From Gerris lacustris (Eukaryota > Arthropoda > Insecta > Hemiptera > Gerridae), in the NCBI GenBank assembly GCA_951217055.1, contig OX578281.1, forward strand, positions 32,975,036 through 33,039,035: a stretch of DNA of 64,000 bases, read 5' to 3'. Shown piece by piece: positions 49,757-60,034 of the stretch; position 1 is the stretch's first letter, and each line of letters opens with the position of its first letter. The notes beneath the pieces are model-generated. The model was given only the letters and a program-made list of their open reading frames with translations. It was not told where the DNA came from and searched no databases. A program made the translations under genes and the position numbers.

Positions 49757-50142
49757 AATAATTATGACTACTATGACTAGAGAGGGTAACAAAAAGGGTA
49801 CTTTTTTACTTAAGCACCTTCTTCAGTGTAAGTGTTAGCATAGTAAGTGAAAGACTACTAGCTACCTATTTACTTTACAAGCTTTCATGATAATATCAGT
49901 ACAAAGTTGAGGTAAAAGCTTGTAGCGTAAATAAGTAGCTAGTAGTCTTTCAAACCTTTTATAGTTAATAGGTAGCTAGTAGTTTTTCACTTACCATGCT
50001 AACACTTACACAGAAGATGATATATATATAATGCCGAAACGCGTTTGTTTATTATTAATATATTAAAATAATTTTATATATAAAATTATGGTGACAATAA
50101 TGTTGTGTTACTTATTATTGACCTCTCTAGTCATAATTATGA
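49757..50142. mobile_element. Nested foldback element, about 385 bp
   Basis: Inner arms 49827-49870 and 49967-50010 are inverted copies of 44 bp with two mismatches (left arm begins 'tgtaagtgttagcatagtaa'). The stretch 49849-49890 has a further inverted copy at 49917-49952. Outer words 'ataattatgac..gactagagagg' near 49759 and 'cctctctagtcataattat' near 50122 are also inverted. The single strand could fold into a long stem. 'atgccgaaacgcg' sits just after the right inner arm. No transposase. Confidence 0.75.
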
Positions 50143-50324
50143 TGAGGTACCACAAAATCTCGGTCTAAACAACCATTCATAGCAATAAATTAATATTAAA
50201 AGCATGGTAAATCCATCAAGGATGTTTCTGCTAATCTGGGGAGTGAACCACCTTTTATAAAAAAATTTTTTTATGTAGATCGGACTATTAAGAGCCCAAA
50301 ATTAAACCTCCAAATAATAAAAGT

Positions 50325-50565
50325 ATACAAGCATAGCCGAGTAGTTGGCATACTCAAAACTCTGCCGCCTAAACCTATAGGTTTAAACACCTAAAAATCG
50401 GGTAAGTTCGAATCCCAGAGAAGTGAGACATGTTTCACACTAATGATCACTAGTGAAAGAGTATCACGAGTAGAAGAGTAAAGTGACCTCATCCCCCGTC
50501 ATGTAATAACCTAATGATGAGTTGATTGACACGTAAAAGAAAGAGCAAAAAAAGAAGAACTATAA
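50325..50565 (+). repeat. tRNA(Ser/Leu)-like SINE, copy 2
   Basis: A-box-like 'catagccgagtagttggcat', a long variable region containing 'acctataggtttaaacacc', B box 'gttcgaatccc', then 'agagaagtgagacatgtttc', 'atgatcac', 'gtaataacctaatgatgag', 'ttgattgacacgtaa' and an A-rich end. The body matches 47540-47760 (-) in order, while this copy has an extra 'gaaagagtatcacgagtag' segment. Noncoding. Confidence 0.85.
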
Positions 50566-50679
50566 AATAACTTAATAAGATAGATATTTTTACACGATAA
50601 TATTTATTAAAATTATAGTCTTCTCTATTGTACTCATTTATCACCTTTCTCTCGCTCTTCAAATACACAGACACAACAT

Positions 50680-50698
50680 ATGTATATTTATATATGTA

Positions 50699-50787
<89 letters not shown>

Positions 50788-50792
50788 TATAT
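50680..50792. repeat. (AT)n microsatellite
   Basis: About 110 bp of alternating a and t with 'gtatatatgtatat' at the left edge. Confidence 0.95.
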
Positions 50793-50799
50793 GTAACAA

Positions 50800-51215
50800 T
50801 TGGATTAGATAGTATAAATAATCAATATTGCTCATTTTATTAACTTAATAAGCCTCAGGGAATTTATAAAATAATTTATTTAAATATATAAATTGGTGAT
50901 ATATCTACATGCATATTTATCTGTGAGTGTAATAAATATTAAGATGCAAATACAGAAGCCGAAGGTTCTCACTTACGAAGGGAATCGTGTTATTTGTATA
51001 TTTATGAAGTTGGTCGGCTGTTGTATATAAAATTGAGATGGTGTGTAAAGGAAGGACTCTCCCACACATAGTCATCTTGAAGTAAAATATTAACTCTTGT
51101 TTGAATAAAGTCCAATATTTGCATAAGAAGATTTAAATTTTCTTAATTCATTCATAGATTTCTTATTTTTGTTTAACATTGTAATTGTTAGAAGAAAGTT
51201 ATTATTTTTATTAAA
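50800..51215. other. AT-rich noncoding
   Basis: No gene or recognisable repeat; may include the left part of the element that follows. Confidence 0.45.
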
Positions 51216-51387
51216 AAAAATTTGGTAAATAGATGCAATACAGATATATTATTTACTTCTCTTAGTTTTTTCAGTTTATTATTTTATCTACGATTGATAC
51301 GAAATATAAACATTGTATCTCTGTTTAGATGCGTAGAAAGTGATTCTTTACGTACTTGTATTCATTGCGCATGCGCGTCTCATAGTT

Positions 51388-51435
51388 CTGAAGAATTCCT
51401 CTTCACTAGGGCGGTAAAGGAGAGGAATTCTTCAG
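51388..51435. repeat. Palindrome with 15 bp perfect arms upstream of the recombinase-like ORF
   Basis: Left arm 'ctgaagaattcctct' (51388-51402) and right arm at 51421-51435 are exact reverse complements around an 18 nt loop 'tcactagggcggtaaagg'. A palindromic 'tgcgcatgcgcg' lies about 20 bp upstream. It is placed 93 bp before the start codon of the ORF at 51528, so it may be the element's 5' end or a regulatory structure. Confidence 0.8.
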
Positions 51436-51527
51436 CTTTACGCACGATTAGCGAGTTTGTTTACATTTAACAAAACTAATTTGTTGTTCTTTTATTGAAG
51501 TTTATATCGAGTTTTTGGTGAAAAACA

Positions 51528-51953
51528 ATGATTGAATCAAGTGACTTTGACGAAAATGTGAAGAATAATACTCCTCCAGAAATAATTAATTCGGCAAAAA
51601 ACACAACTCAAGAATTAATGCCATCTTTATCAAGAGAGAGATACGAACTTACATACAGCAAGTTTATTTTTTTCTGTATTTATTATTTAAATCTAACAAT
51701 CGTAGATAAAGTACGGTACGTAACTCGTGCGAAAACGCCATTTTGCATTGCTCGTGTGGTTTTTACTACCCTCGCTGTCGCCCGGGTGCAAACTCCACAC
51801 TCGCATGCAAAATGCTACTTTCTGCACTCGACACGTAATGTACTATACCACAGCTACAATTATAATCATGAAACATGTTATGATTGTTACAGTTATTATT
51901 GTTTGTTTGGTTTTATCAACATGTCAACATGTGAAAAGGAATTAGTCCAGTGA
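51528..51953 (+). pseudogene. Truncated ORF resembling the N-terminus of a tyrosine-recombinase-like protein
   Basis: The frame begins with ATG after 'gaaaaaca' and encodes an acidic, Ser/Asn-rich leader followed by the segment LMPSLSRERYELTYSKF (about residues 30-46). A motif of the form 'hP..SrerYe.tY..F' opens the SAM-like core-binding domain in the phage-integrase-like proteins that are abundant in arthropod genomes. After residue 46 the frame turns hydrophobic and runs into a palindromic tract, so the homology stops there. Either this is exon 1 of a gene whose intron follows, or, more likely, a non-autonomous derivative keeping only the first exon. No catalytic R-H-R-Y residues are in the window. 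Confidence 0.45.
51717..51843. repeat. Imperfect palindrome with arms of about 45 bp downstream of the recombinase-like segment
   Basis: 'cattttgcattgctcgtgtg' near 51739 is inverted as 'cacactcgcatgcaaaatg' near 51796, and outer words 'acgtaactcgtgcgaaa' and 'ctgcactcgacacgtaa' also pair. The centre is 'cctcgctgtcgcccgggtg'. The text is CG-richer than its surroundings. It may be the 3' terminus of the same element as the ORF at 51528. Confidence 0.75.
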
Positions 51954-52094
51954 CTTGACTACCCCTTTTTGGGGTGAGGATTACAAATAAATAAATAATG
52001 ATGATAAATGAAGATAAAGGTGAAATGAGATACTAATTAATTATATGTAAGAAAATAAAGATAAAAAAAAAACAAAAACATGATTAAACCTTTT

Positions 52095-52510
52095 TTTACT
52101 TTCTCATATATGTAGTATGCGATGGTACAACAATTAGAGTTTTAGATTTTGATGTATTTATATACCTTTGAGGTCCTCTGTATCCAAATAATTGTTTTTT
52201 AAAAAAGAAGAAAACAAAAAAATGGCTGTCCTTTGAAGTCTGAGCAGAGATGTGGAGCCTATACTCTCCAATTTCGATGAAATATGGCATATATGTTTAA
52301 ATAAATCATATACACCGAGGCGAAACTTAATAATTTGGAACACTATTCAGCAAAATCTCAGAAATAACATGAACAAACTATTTCTAGAAAATGGTTCCGA
52401 CGGTTTTGATCAAGAAATTCTAAAATGTAATCCATTTAAATATACGAAGCTAACCATAAAATTGGTTAACCGGGATTTTTTTGGAAATCTATCAAGACAA
52501 AAAGTGATAT
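52095..52510 (+). repeat. Dispersed repeat B, diverged copy
   Basis: Starts 'tttactttctcatata' and 'gtatgcgatgg', then 'ggagcctatactctccaatt', 'tcgatgaaatatggca', 'accgaggcgaaact', 'agaaaatggttccgacggtt', 'ttgatcaagaaattctaaaa' and 'cgggatttttttggaa', following the order of the 27008 copy. The open frames across it are fortuitous. Confidence 0.75.
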
Positions 52511-52519
52511 ATCCATTTT

Positions 52520-52830
52520 GTGATCACAATTGATATATATTGTGTGCGCATTACTTGCCTTAACAGTTCCAATCAAAAGGGATTGTCAGAAAGTACAATA
52601 TCAATTTTTTTTTTTTTTACTTTTAAAAGGAATTAACATTCAAAATTTAAAAGTACTACATTCTTTTCAGTCAAACTTTTTAAATGGCTCTAAAAAAGGT
52701 TCATTCAATATTAATATGAAATTTTACGCTAAAACTCACAAAAAAAAAATGTAATATAAATAAAATAAAAATGAATATTAATTGACAGAAAAAGAGGAAT
52801 TAATATTGAATTTTTATTATACATAATTTA
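52520..52830. other. AT-rich noncoding
   Basis: Lysine-rich frames derived from A-rich sequence; no gene. Confidence 0.5.
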
Positions 52831-52834
52831 GATA

Positions 52835-53256
52835 CCATAGGACACTGTTAATTGGGACACGCGGTAATCCGCAACCATCGGTTATGCGGATGGTCCTCAA
52901 TGGAGAATGCAAATTCAATCAATGAATATTGTATCGCAAATCGCCTCTTGAACATTCTCGCTGACCCTGTGCACAGTGACATCTTGAAAAACGTAAAAAA
53001 AAGTTAAAAAATGTTGTGTTCAGTATAGCTAACTATTGAAAACTGATAAGAGTGTACATATGTATGTTCATTCACATACATTTGTCATTACATATAATTT
53101 AATTTATTCAAACATATGTTAATAAAAGTACATTATCTATATCCCTACAATTGTTTACGCCATTTTTTAAACACCCCACTAATCTATAAATTCCGTTTCT
53201 ATTCTACTAATCCGAGACCCTGTTCCTGATTTCGTCTGTTTAACGGGGTCCTACTG
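52835..53256. mobile_element. Tigger/pogo-like MITE, 422 bp
   Basis: Left end 'ccataggacactgttaa' and right end 'ttaacggggtcctactg' are imperfect inverted repeats of the pogo/Tigger type, and both ends are flanked by TA (52833-52834 and 53257-53258), the target duplication of the Tc1/mariner/pogo group. Subterminally 'ggtaatccgcaaccat' and 'ggttatgcggatggtc' form another inverted pair. No transposase is encoded. The 3' end matches the fragment at 32428-32543. Confidence 0.8.
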
Positions 53257-53259
53257 TAT

Positions 53260-55095
53260 ATTTATTGTATTGATGGAATTAATTTGTTTATTTTTAATTA
53301 GACCCAAAGTGTATTTGTCAAATATAAATCAAGGTAAAAAAGTTAAATCCCTATTTTACAAGAAATATCAATAAAACTTAACTAACAAATAGTTGCGCGT
53401 ACGAAATGATTTTTCTCATTCAATTTTTTTAACTCTTAATTTATGAGAAGCCACGAACAAGACGTCTTTATGATTTAGTCTTTAGTTCTTTCAACACATA
53501 TAATAATCAGACAGACTTAAATTACTCGTCAAGTATCGAACTAATAATAAATAAGGAAATGTTTAGATATTTTTATTTTTTAAACCAAGTTATTTATAGA
53601 AGATTCAAAGATTTACAGGCATTTAAAATTCTATAATGTGAAAAATGAATAACAAAAAATTAAGTTCCTAAGTATATACTTTCGATTCTTTGAAGAAGTT
53701 ACTGATGGGCTCGAATATAACTTTTAAACAAAATCTTTAACTAATATTATAGGAAAAATTTGTTAAACGATTCTATGGGTCATCTTTGTGACAGCCCATA
53801 TTATCTTTCATTTCTCTAAAATATATTTACTGTATAAAGAGATGTCTATTTTATAATTTGATTCTACGTATCATAAATTTAAACTGATGAGATTATATAT
53901 TTATATATATTCTACGAAACATTCATCAACTTGTCTATTTATTTAAAGTTGTCTAGCTAGCTAATCATAAAATATAAAACTATACTGAATAATCACTCGA
54001 GTCATAACGTGAAATATCTCGCGGACCTCTGACCGCTGAAAATGAGAAAAAATGGAGTGCCGACTAACAGAAAAAAATTATAAATAAAATACTTAGATGA
54101 TCTACCATAGTAAAGAAGCGATCTCTCATTTCTAAAATAGATCTAAAGAATGTCGGATTATCACGATGAAGTTTCTATAGATGAATATAATGAACTAGCC
54201 GAAAGTTCAAGATCGGTTTTTCTCTCATGGTCTTAAGTTTTAGTTCGCGTCTGTCATCTTAAACAGATATATAAAATAGTTCCTTGATCTAGACATCACT
54301 GGTTAAGATTTTAAGAACCTATAAGTAGAAATGGAACCTATAATTGAGAATTTTTTTTTAATTTTAAATCATTTGTAATGAATGACAAGATTGGTTCATA
54401 ATTATAGTAGCAATTAAAGAAACGGAAACCTAATTTTTTTAAATAATACTCTTAGTGCATTAAAAATCGTAGACATTTTTAAGATGCTAATTAGTTTTGT
54501 AAATTAATATTAAAGAAATTTCATTTCCATTTAGGATTATTTAGATGTAACGTGATTTATATAATTCGTTTAGAAGTAGAATCCATTCAATAAATGGAAA
54601 CAATACTAAATCAAGGAACATATACAAATACAACAAGGAAGTTATATTTAATATTGATATTCAAAAATAAAAAATAGGATAAAAAATGTTTTGACCTTAT
54701 CTCTATAATCGAAATGAAATCTAGTTTTAATCTCTATAAAATAAAAATACGGAAATTCACAATTGACTAATTATCAATATTGTTTGAATGCTTAACAATA
54801 TCATTGTACTGTCAAAATGGTATTTGTTAATACAGTACTTTTTCAAAGAATAGTTAAGAATGTTTTCTTAATGGAAGTAATATAAAAATGTACGAGAAAA
54901 AGTATTCTAACACTCTCATGCCTACTTGAATAAGTCAAGTAATTAATCTACTTAGTGAAAAGAAATGTACTAAGTACGTCTATTGATACAAGGCAGTGAC
55001 AGCTGAGTTTAATTAAATACCGGAACCAACCTCTCACAGTGGCAGACTATGATTAATACATTCAAATTAATTACATCTGGGAATAAGAAGAAGAC
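53260..55095. other. AT-rich noncoding stretch
   Basis: No gene or recognisable repeat. Confidence 0.5.
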
Positions 55096-55102
55096 AAATT
55101 AC

Positions 55103-55209
55103 CTTATAATATTTGAGGGCGTAATGAGAGACTTGGGAGTGTGAGCGAACATGTCGAGGCGGTGCTCTTGTAACCATGGACAGATGTGGTCCTCGGCGAG
55201 GTTTCCATG
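55103..55209 (-). other. Possible exon-like open segment (very uncertain)
   Basis: A block of balanced composition. On the minus strand an open frame reads from GNLAEDHICPWLQEHRLDMF onward for about 35 codons and ends at 'attataag' followed by 'gtaatt' (55102-55097), a plausible splice donor. An in-frame stop lies just upstream and no clear acceptor fits the frame. The + strand is also open across it. No family is recognised; it could be chance. Confidence 0.12.
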
Positions 55210-55434
55210 AGTCAGTCAAGTGCCACTAGAAGCATGCTCTCATATTAATCATTTTTTTCTTTTCCACCATCATTCGTCTTTCGATGGTTGCCGCCAAAAT
55301 TGATGATGGACCTTAAAACAAAATAATATTTAAAAAAAAAAAAAAATCTGTCCGATATAACTCATACTAAATTTTCTCAAATAGGAGTACAGTCCTTATA
55401 AATTTGTCCAGTGTTTTCCATTAATTAGTTATAA

Positions 55435-55830
55435 AATAAAAATAACTTTTCCCCAGCGGGAAATCGAACCCTGCGCTTCTCACTGTCTACGTTTAAAGCT
55501 ACTATCTCAGGGACTAGATTCATCCTGGGAAAACGACTTAATGCTTATAGATTCGTATAAAAATGGACTTCAATTAAGACTTTTTTAATAAAACTCGTCG
55601 GAACCGTTTTCAGAGTTTCACTAAGGTTATGATTCTTCTGAACCCAAAGGCCAAATTTCATTAAAATCAGCCAAGAATAGTTTAGGCTCTACGCTTCTGT
55701 ACAGACTATACAGAAGACAGATCGACACTTCTTTAAAACCACTTTTTTGGACTCAAAACGTTTTAATCCATCAAATTCTCAAAATCGAATTTTAATTCTA
55801 TCACAATACTTTCTCGTTACATACTACATT
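55435..55830 (-). repeat. Dispersed repeat B, inverted copy
   Basis: On the minus strand: 'aaacgttttgagtccaaaa', 'tctgtatagtctgtacagaa', 'gattttaatgaaatttggcc', 'cggttccgacgagttttatt', 'tcccaggatgaatctagtcc', 'gcagggttcgatttcccgct' and 'aaaagttatttttat', following the 27008 copy. Its B-box-like end is better preserved than in the other copies. The frame at 55747-55959 starts inside it and is not a gene. Confidence 0.8.
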
Positions 55831-55839
55831 TATGACCAA

Positions 55840-56610
55840 GTAGAAAGGAAGTTACCGTCTTATTTCACTTTATCAAAAAGATGCATCGGGCGTATCCAAC
55901 CACTTTTATACACCTTTCTCATCCCAATTCAATACAAAGACCTCTCACTTTTCATCTAGTAATAAAAGAACGTCGAGTATGATTAATGATGAAGATTTGA
56001 GAACTAAGCACATTCAAAATGATTTAGGTATACGCTTGTCCTGCAAACAAACATTAAAAATAATTCTTTCGGAGTTGAAATTGAACGAAAATGTAAAATA
56101 TTTTGTCTCATAGTATACTCGTATAATAACTCCTAAAAAAAAACAATCTTTATACCTTCTTATGCAAATAGATATATGTAATGTCCATCATTAATATAAA
56201 AAAATAGATAGATCTTTATACCTGTATTCAATCAAAATAAGTGTTGTTTTTTTGTTTTTTGAGAAATCAATAGCTATTAATTGTATTAGCCTTGTATTTA
56301 TTTTAGTGATTATACCTCATCTGCACGCAAAATATGGTGTACTAAAAGTCAATAAGGTTTTTTTTTTTTTTTTATTCGGTTTATTATAAATGTTAATATC
56401 GGCTCAGGAGTTGGAGAAGTCCTTATGGTTTCAATTCGCACCAAAAATTAATCGAATGTTTTGCCTTTTGTAAGTTCTGAGAATTAATCTTGATACGTTA
56501 AATTTCGCATAATTGAAGAATCGAAGCGAGACAAATGATTTCCATTGTAAGCGTTAGTCTTATGTTTTCCTCGACACAAAACCAAACCGGGCTAAACTTC
56601 ATTATTATTA
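55840..56610. other. AT-rich noncoding stretch
   Basis: No gene. Poly-T at 56359-56374. Confidence 0.5.
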
Positions 56611-56611
56611 T

Positions 56612-56615
<4 letters not shown>

Positions 56616-56664
<49 letters not shown>
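56616..56664. repeat. Poly-A run of about 49 nt
   Basis: Uninterrupted A preceded by 'attattattatt'. Could be the tail of a retroposed sequence on the + strand, but nothing recognisable lies upstream. Confidence 0.95.
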
Positions 56665-56667
<3 letters not shown>

Positions 56668-56669
56668 CT

Positions 56670-58110
56670 AAGAAGGATCTGACTTTATGGTAATGACACG
56701 TCGCTTGTTTCAATGTTTATCCTTAGCCTTTTGACACCGTTTTTCTTCACAACCATCTCTTTATCTATCAAAAATTAATTTTGCTTCAAACTTAACGCTA
56801 CAAAGAAAACCTTTGCAAAACTTTCTTTTATGGAAAACTTGAGGAATGTGGGCGGTATAAGAAATACTCTTTCTGATTGATAACCTAATGAAATTATCAT
56901 CAGAAACCAAACAAACTCACTTAAAGTGAGGACACAGCTTTCACTATATTTATTTGATGATATGATATGGTAACACTGAAGAATCAATCGCATTTCAAAT
57001 CAAGTTGGTTTATTTTTGTATCGTTAGGATTTCTGATTTTGAGGTAGATTGTGTCTTCAAATCATTTTAATTTCGTAGAGTGGTAACATTGAGTTAACAG
57101 CTGAAAAAGTTATACGTGATGTATATACAGATCTAATAATATGCTATGCGTTATATATCTTACTATGCGTTATATGCATAGTAAGATAGTGAACGATTTT
57201 AGAATTAAAATATACTAAATATATGTTTTATGAACTCAATCACACTCTAAAGAGATGGTTTACGAACACAATAATTGTATATTGAAATAAACGCACCTCA
57301 ATTTTATTAAATTCAGACTGACAGACACAGAAGCCGTACCAACAAGACGTATATAGATAGTGTTGAAACAACTAATTTCTTCAAAAAACTGAACTTAAAT
57401 TTTAAATTGTGATAAAAAAAATATGTGATCAAATAAATAAATTGTGATACAAATAAAATCTATTCCAGTTAACTAAATTGTTTGTTACTTGTTTAAAACA
57501 AAAAGATCTTTGAATTCTGAACTTGGCTATGCATTGACTTTAACAATCACGTTTGAATTAATTTATCGTGGCCTTGTATATATTAAATTTATTTATTCAA
57601 TTATTGTAAACGCATGACTGCGATTTTTAGCCATGCATGCATCAATAATAATTATAGCAATTGTATAAAAACCGGTAAAAGATCATAGCCGTAGTGATCT
57701 CACGATAAATAGCTAAAAGCATATTGACTGGAGACTTCCTGAAGACACAAGTATGAGATGAAATCTATTGTAGTTTATTTTATTTTTAAACAGATGCAAG
57801 AAATAGTTGTTATGAGTTAAAGTTATTTGAAACAATTGAAGCAGGGTTTATCAGATATGTATTGAACTCTCTTCTACCTGGTTGAACTAAGGCGAAGCGA
57901 GTAAACGAAACAATATCCTTGTTGGAAACGTGACCGGCTTGTTTATTCCATTTGTTGTAAATGTAGGTTTTTTTGATGTATGTGATTTTTATTGGTTCGA
58001 CCCCAGTCGGGGCATTAAGTTAGAGTACGAGACGTATTTATAAGGTATTCAATCGAAGAGGAAATACCAAGTGCAAAACATTTTCAACGTCTATTAAGAT
58101 TTAAACAGTT
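56670..58110. other. AT-rich noncoding stretch with a small hairpin
   Basis: No gene. A perfect 12 bp hairpin, 'atcttactatgc' (57157-57168) with its complement (57176-57187), has a 7 nt loop 'gttatat'; the word 'ctatgcgttatat' is directly repeated there. Confidence 0.5.
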
Positions 58111-58139
58111 TAAAGAGGTCCGTACGAATGGAAAAATGG

Positions 58140-59250
58140 AATTCATCATAGTGACGGAGCTCATCACGTGGATTGGTCTCGGTTCCGACGTCTAGTATTG
58201 CTTTGCCCCAGGGAAATATTGCAAGGGCCGAGGGGGTGCTAACGAGCGACTATTATCGGCCGGCGTCTCACAGCCATTGTGGACCCCGAGTCGGACTGCA
58301 GTCGCTGCACTCTTGTCATTGGGCAACCGGTACCAGGCACTCCATCAATCCAGTCCCTAATCCCTCACCTAGGACTTTAACTGATCGGGACCCCGGTAAT
58401 GTACCAGAAATTCATTCGTCTTCTTTGTGTCTTCTATCAGGCTCGAGCCATCTCCAACCCGCACCCTTAAGCAACTTACTATTAAAAAGCATTATTATTT
58501 AAATGATCCTAATACTCTACGGTTGCACAACCTTCGAGAGAGAGGGTACCGACGTCCTCTTAGGAAAACGGAGGATAGTGCACGGAGGGACATCTACCGC
58601 CGAGTCGGGAGGTCCCGCGCCGGAGCGAAATACCCCGAGTGGAACCGACGTGTTCTTACAGTTCTTCTCCGGCGCTTTACAGCTTCATCACTGCTTAATC
58701 CTTTTATCGAGAACACCTACGTTTCGTATCGTCTTCTCGATTAGTATCTCACGGGGAATATGAGAACGGTCATATCGTTACACCCGACCCTGAGGGCGTT
58801 TAAAATCGACGTTAATACCTATCTCAGGACGACTCGACCATATGCTCCGGTAAAACTGCCTGCACTCTACGAGACGTGAGGGTCTGCATCTGTGTAAAGG
58901 ATCTTACGATTAGAGCCTGATACCGATATAATAAGTTTTTGTCTCGGTTAGTTTTCTAGCGAGCTAGCGGTATGTCCGGGCCGGATATCAGGTGGAACCT
59001 CTCAGCTGATGCCGTGGGAGAACTGGTCCCACTCACACACTCCCTGTCAAAACAGTCGGCAACACTACGGACTCTACTACTAAACACTATTTAATATTTA
59101 TTAGCGAGGCCGGATAGAGCCGAGGGAAGGCCACTGTTTGGCCAAAGCAATATCAGGCTAGACCCGTGGTCAAACTAATTTTCTTTGAGACGTGGCCTCA
59201 TCTTGATCGGCAACAAATTTGGATCGATTCATCTTCTACCAGACTTCTTC
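58140..59250. other. GC- and CpG-rich island of unknown identity, about 1.1 kb
   Basis: Composition changes abruptly to roughly even base content with many CpG dinucleotides ('ttatcggccggcgtctcaca', 'ggtcccgcgccggagcgaaa', 'tatgtccgggccggatatca'). One + frame is open from about 58161 to 58763 with a single TAA at 58500, and an overlapping frame is open 58427-58744 with Arg-rich text (for example KTEDSARRDIYRRVGRSRAG). I do not recognise a protein, an rRNA or an LTR. The 3' part (59040-59250) is still mixed composition but fades to AT-rich. Options: a transposon or viral fragment, a CpG-rich promoter, or foreign DNA. Confidence 0.6.
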
Positions 59251-59254
59251 GTAG

Positions 59255-59675
59255 AAACTAACAGTTTCACATCAAGGACACCGTCTTTTGTAAAGTTGTC
59301 AAAAAGCAACTTTTTCCTGTATAACTTAGCGTCACAATATTTCCTTGAGATTTGATGCACACTATTTTTTTAAAAAAAAAATCGTCTATAGTATACATAA
59401 TTAAGATTAAACAAATTTCAATTTCCCTTGCCAATAGCAGTTTTCTTTTATTATTACTTTACTGTGAGCAACCTGTTATCGAGTTTCTTTAAAAACTTTA
59501 GCTAAAAAATATCCCCAAATCTAAATATATAAAAAACAAAAAAAAAAAATCGAATTATAATAATAGTATATTATGTTACCAGGCTGTGAAGTGAGTTTTT
59601 ACTTTACCCCGATAAAAATTGCCAAGGTAAAGAAAAAATCAGTTCACAGTCGTGTAGCATATGCTATTTATTCCG
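59255..59675. other. AT-rich noncoding stretch
   Basis: No gene or recognisable repeat. Confidence 0.5.
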
Positions 59676-59677
59676 AG

Positions 59678-60030
59678 GTAGCAGACAATGAAAAAAACAT
59701 TAAATATTAATCAATATAATTACAACAAATATTAGTACATACTTAAGATTTTGAGATAAAGAAACCTAAAAGAGGATGCACTATTTAAAGATAAAACGCA
59801 TTGACATCTAGTGGATTTTAATCGTGCTATGAAGCATGTCTTTGATTGCAGCGCTAAAAACGGTCCTTTTGACAACTACTACTAGGATATAAAAAGTTTT
59901 TTCAATACAGTTTAGGAGTAATGAAAAGATTTTTTAAGTTCACGTAATGAAAGAAATGGATTTTAGGTATGTTTTTTAGGCTCTATAGTTACAATTTCAC
60001 AGCCTACCACGGAAAAAATATTTTTTTATA
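59678..60030 (+). repeat. Dispersed repeat A, copy 2
   Basis: Matches 8752-9135 in order ('gtagcagacaatgaaaaaaa', 'attagtacatacttaagat', 'acgcattgacatctagtgga', 'gagtaatgaaaagatttttt', 'cacagcctaccacggaaaaa'). Shorter, lacking the 19 bp hairpin; the region that holds the hairpin in copy 1 is reduced to 'gatataaaaagttttttc'. It is not followed by repeat B, which argues that A and B are separate families. Confidence 0.8.
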
Positions 60031-60034
60031 CCAG

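Noticed and set aside
58140..59250. Ribosomal RNA fragment in the GC-rich island
   Set aside because: I compared the text on both strands with the conserved 18S and 28S stretches I know and found no sustained agreement.
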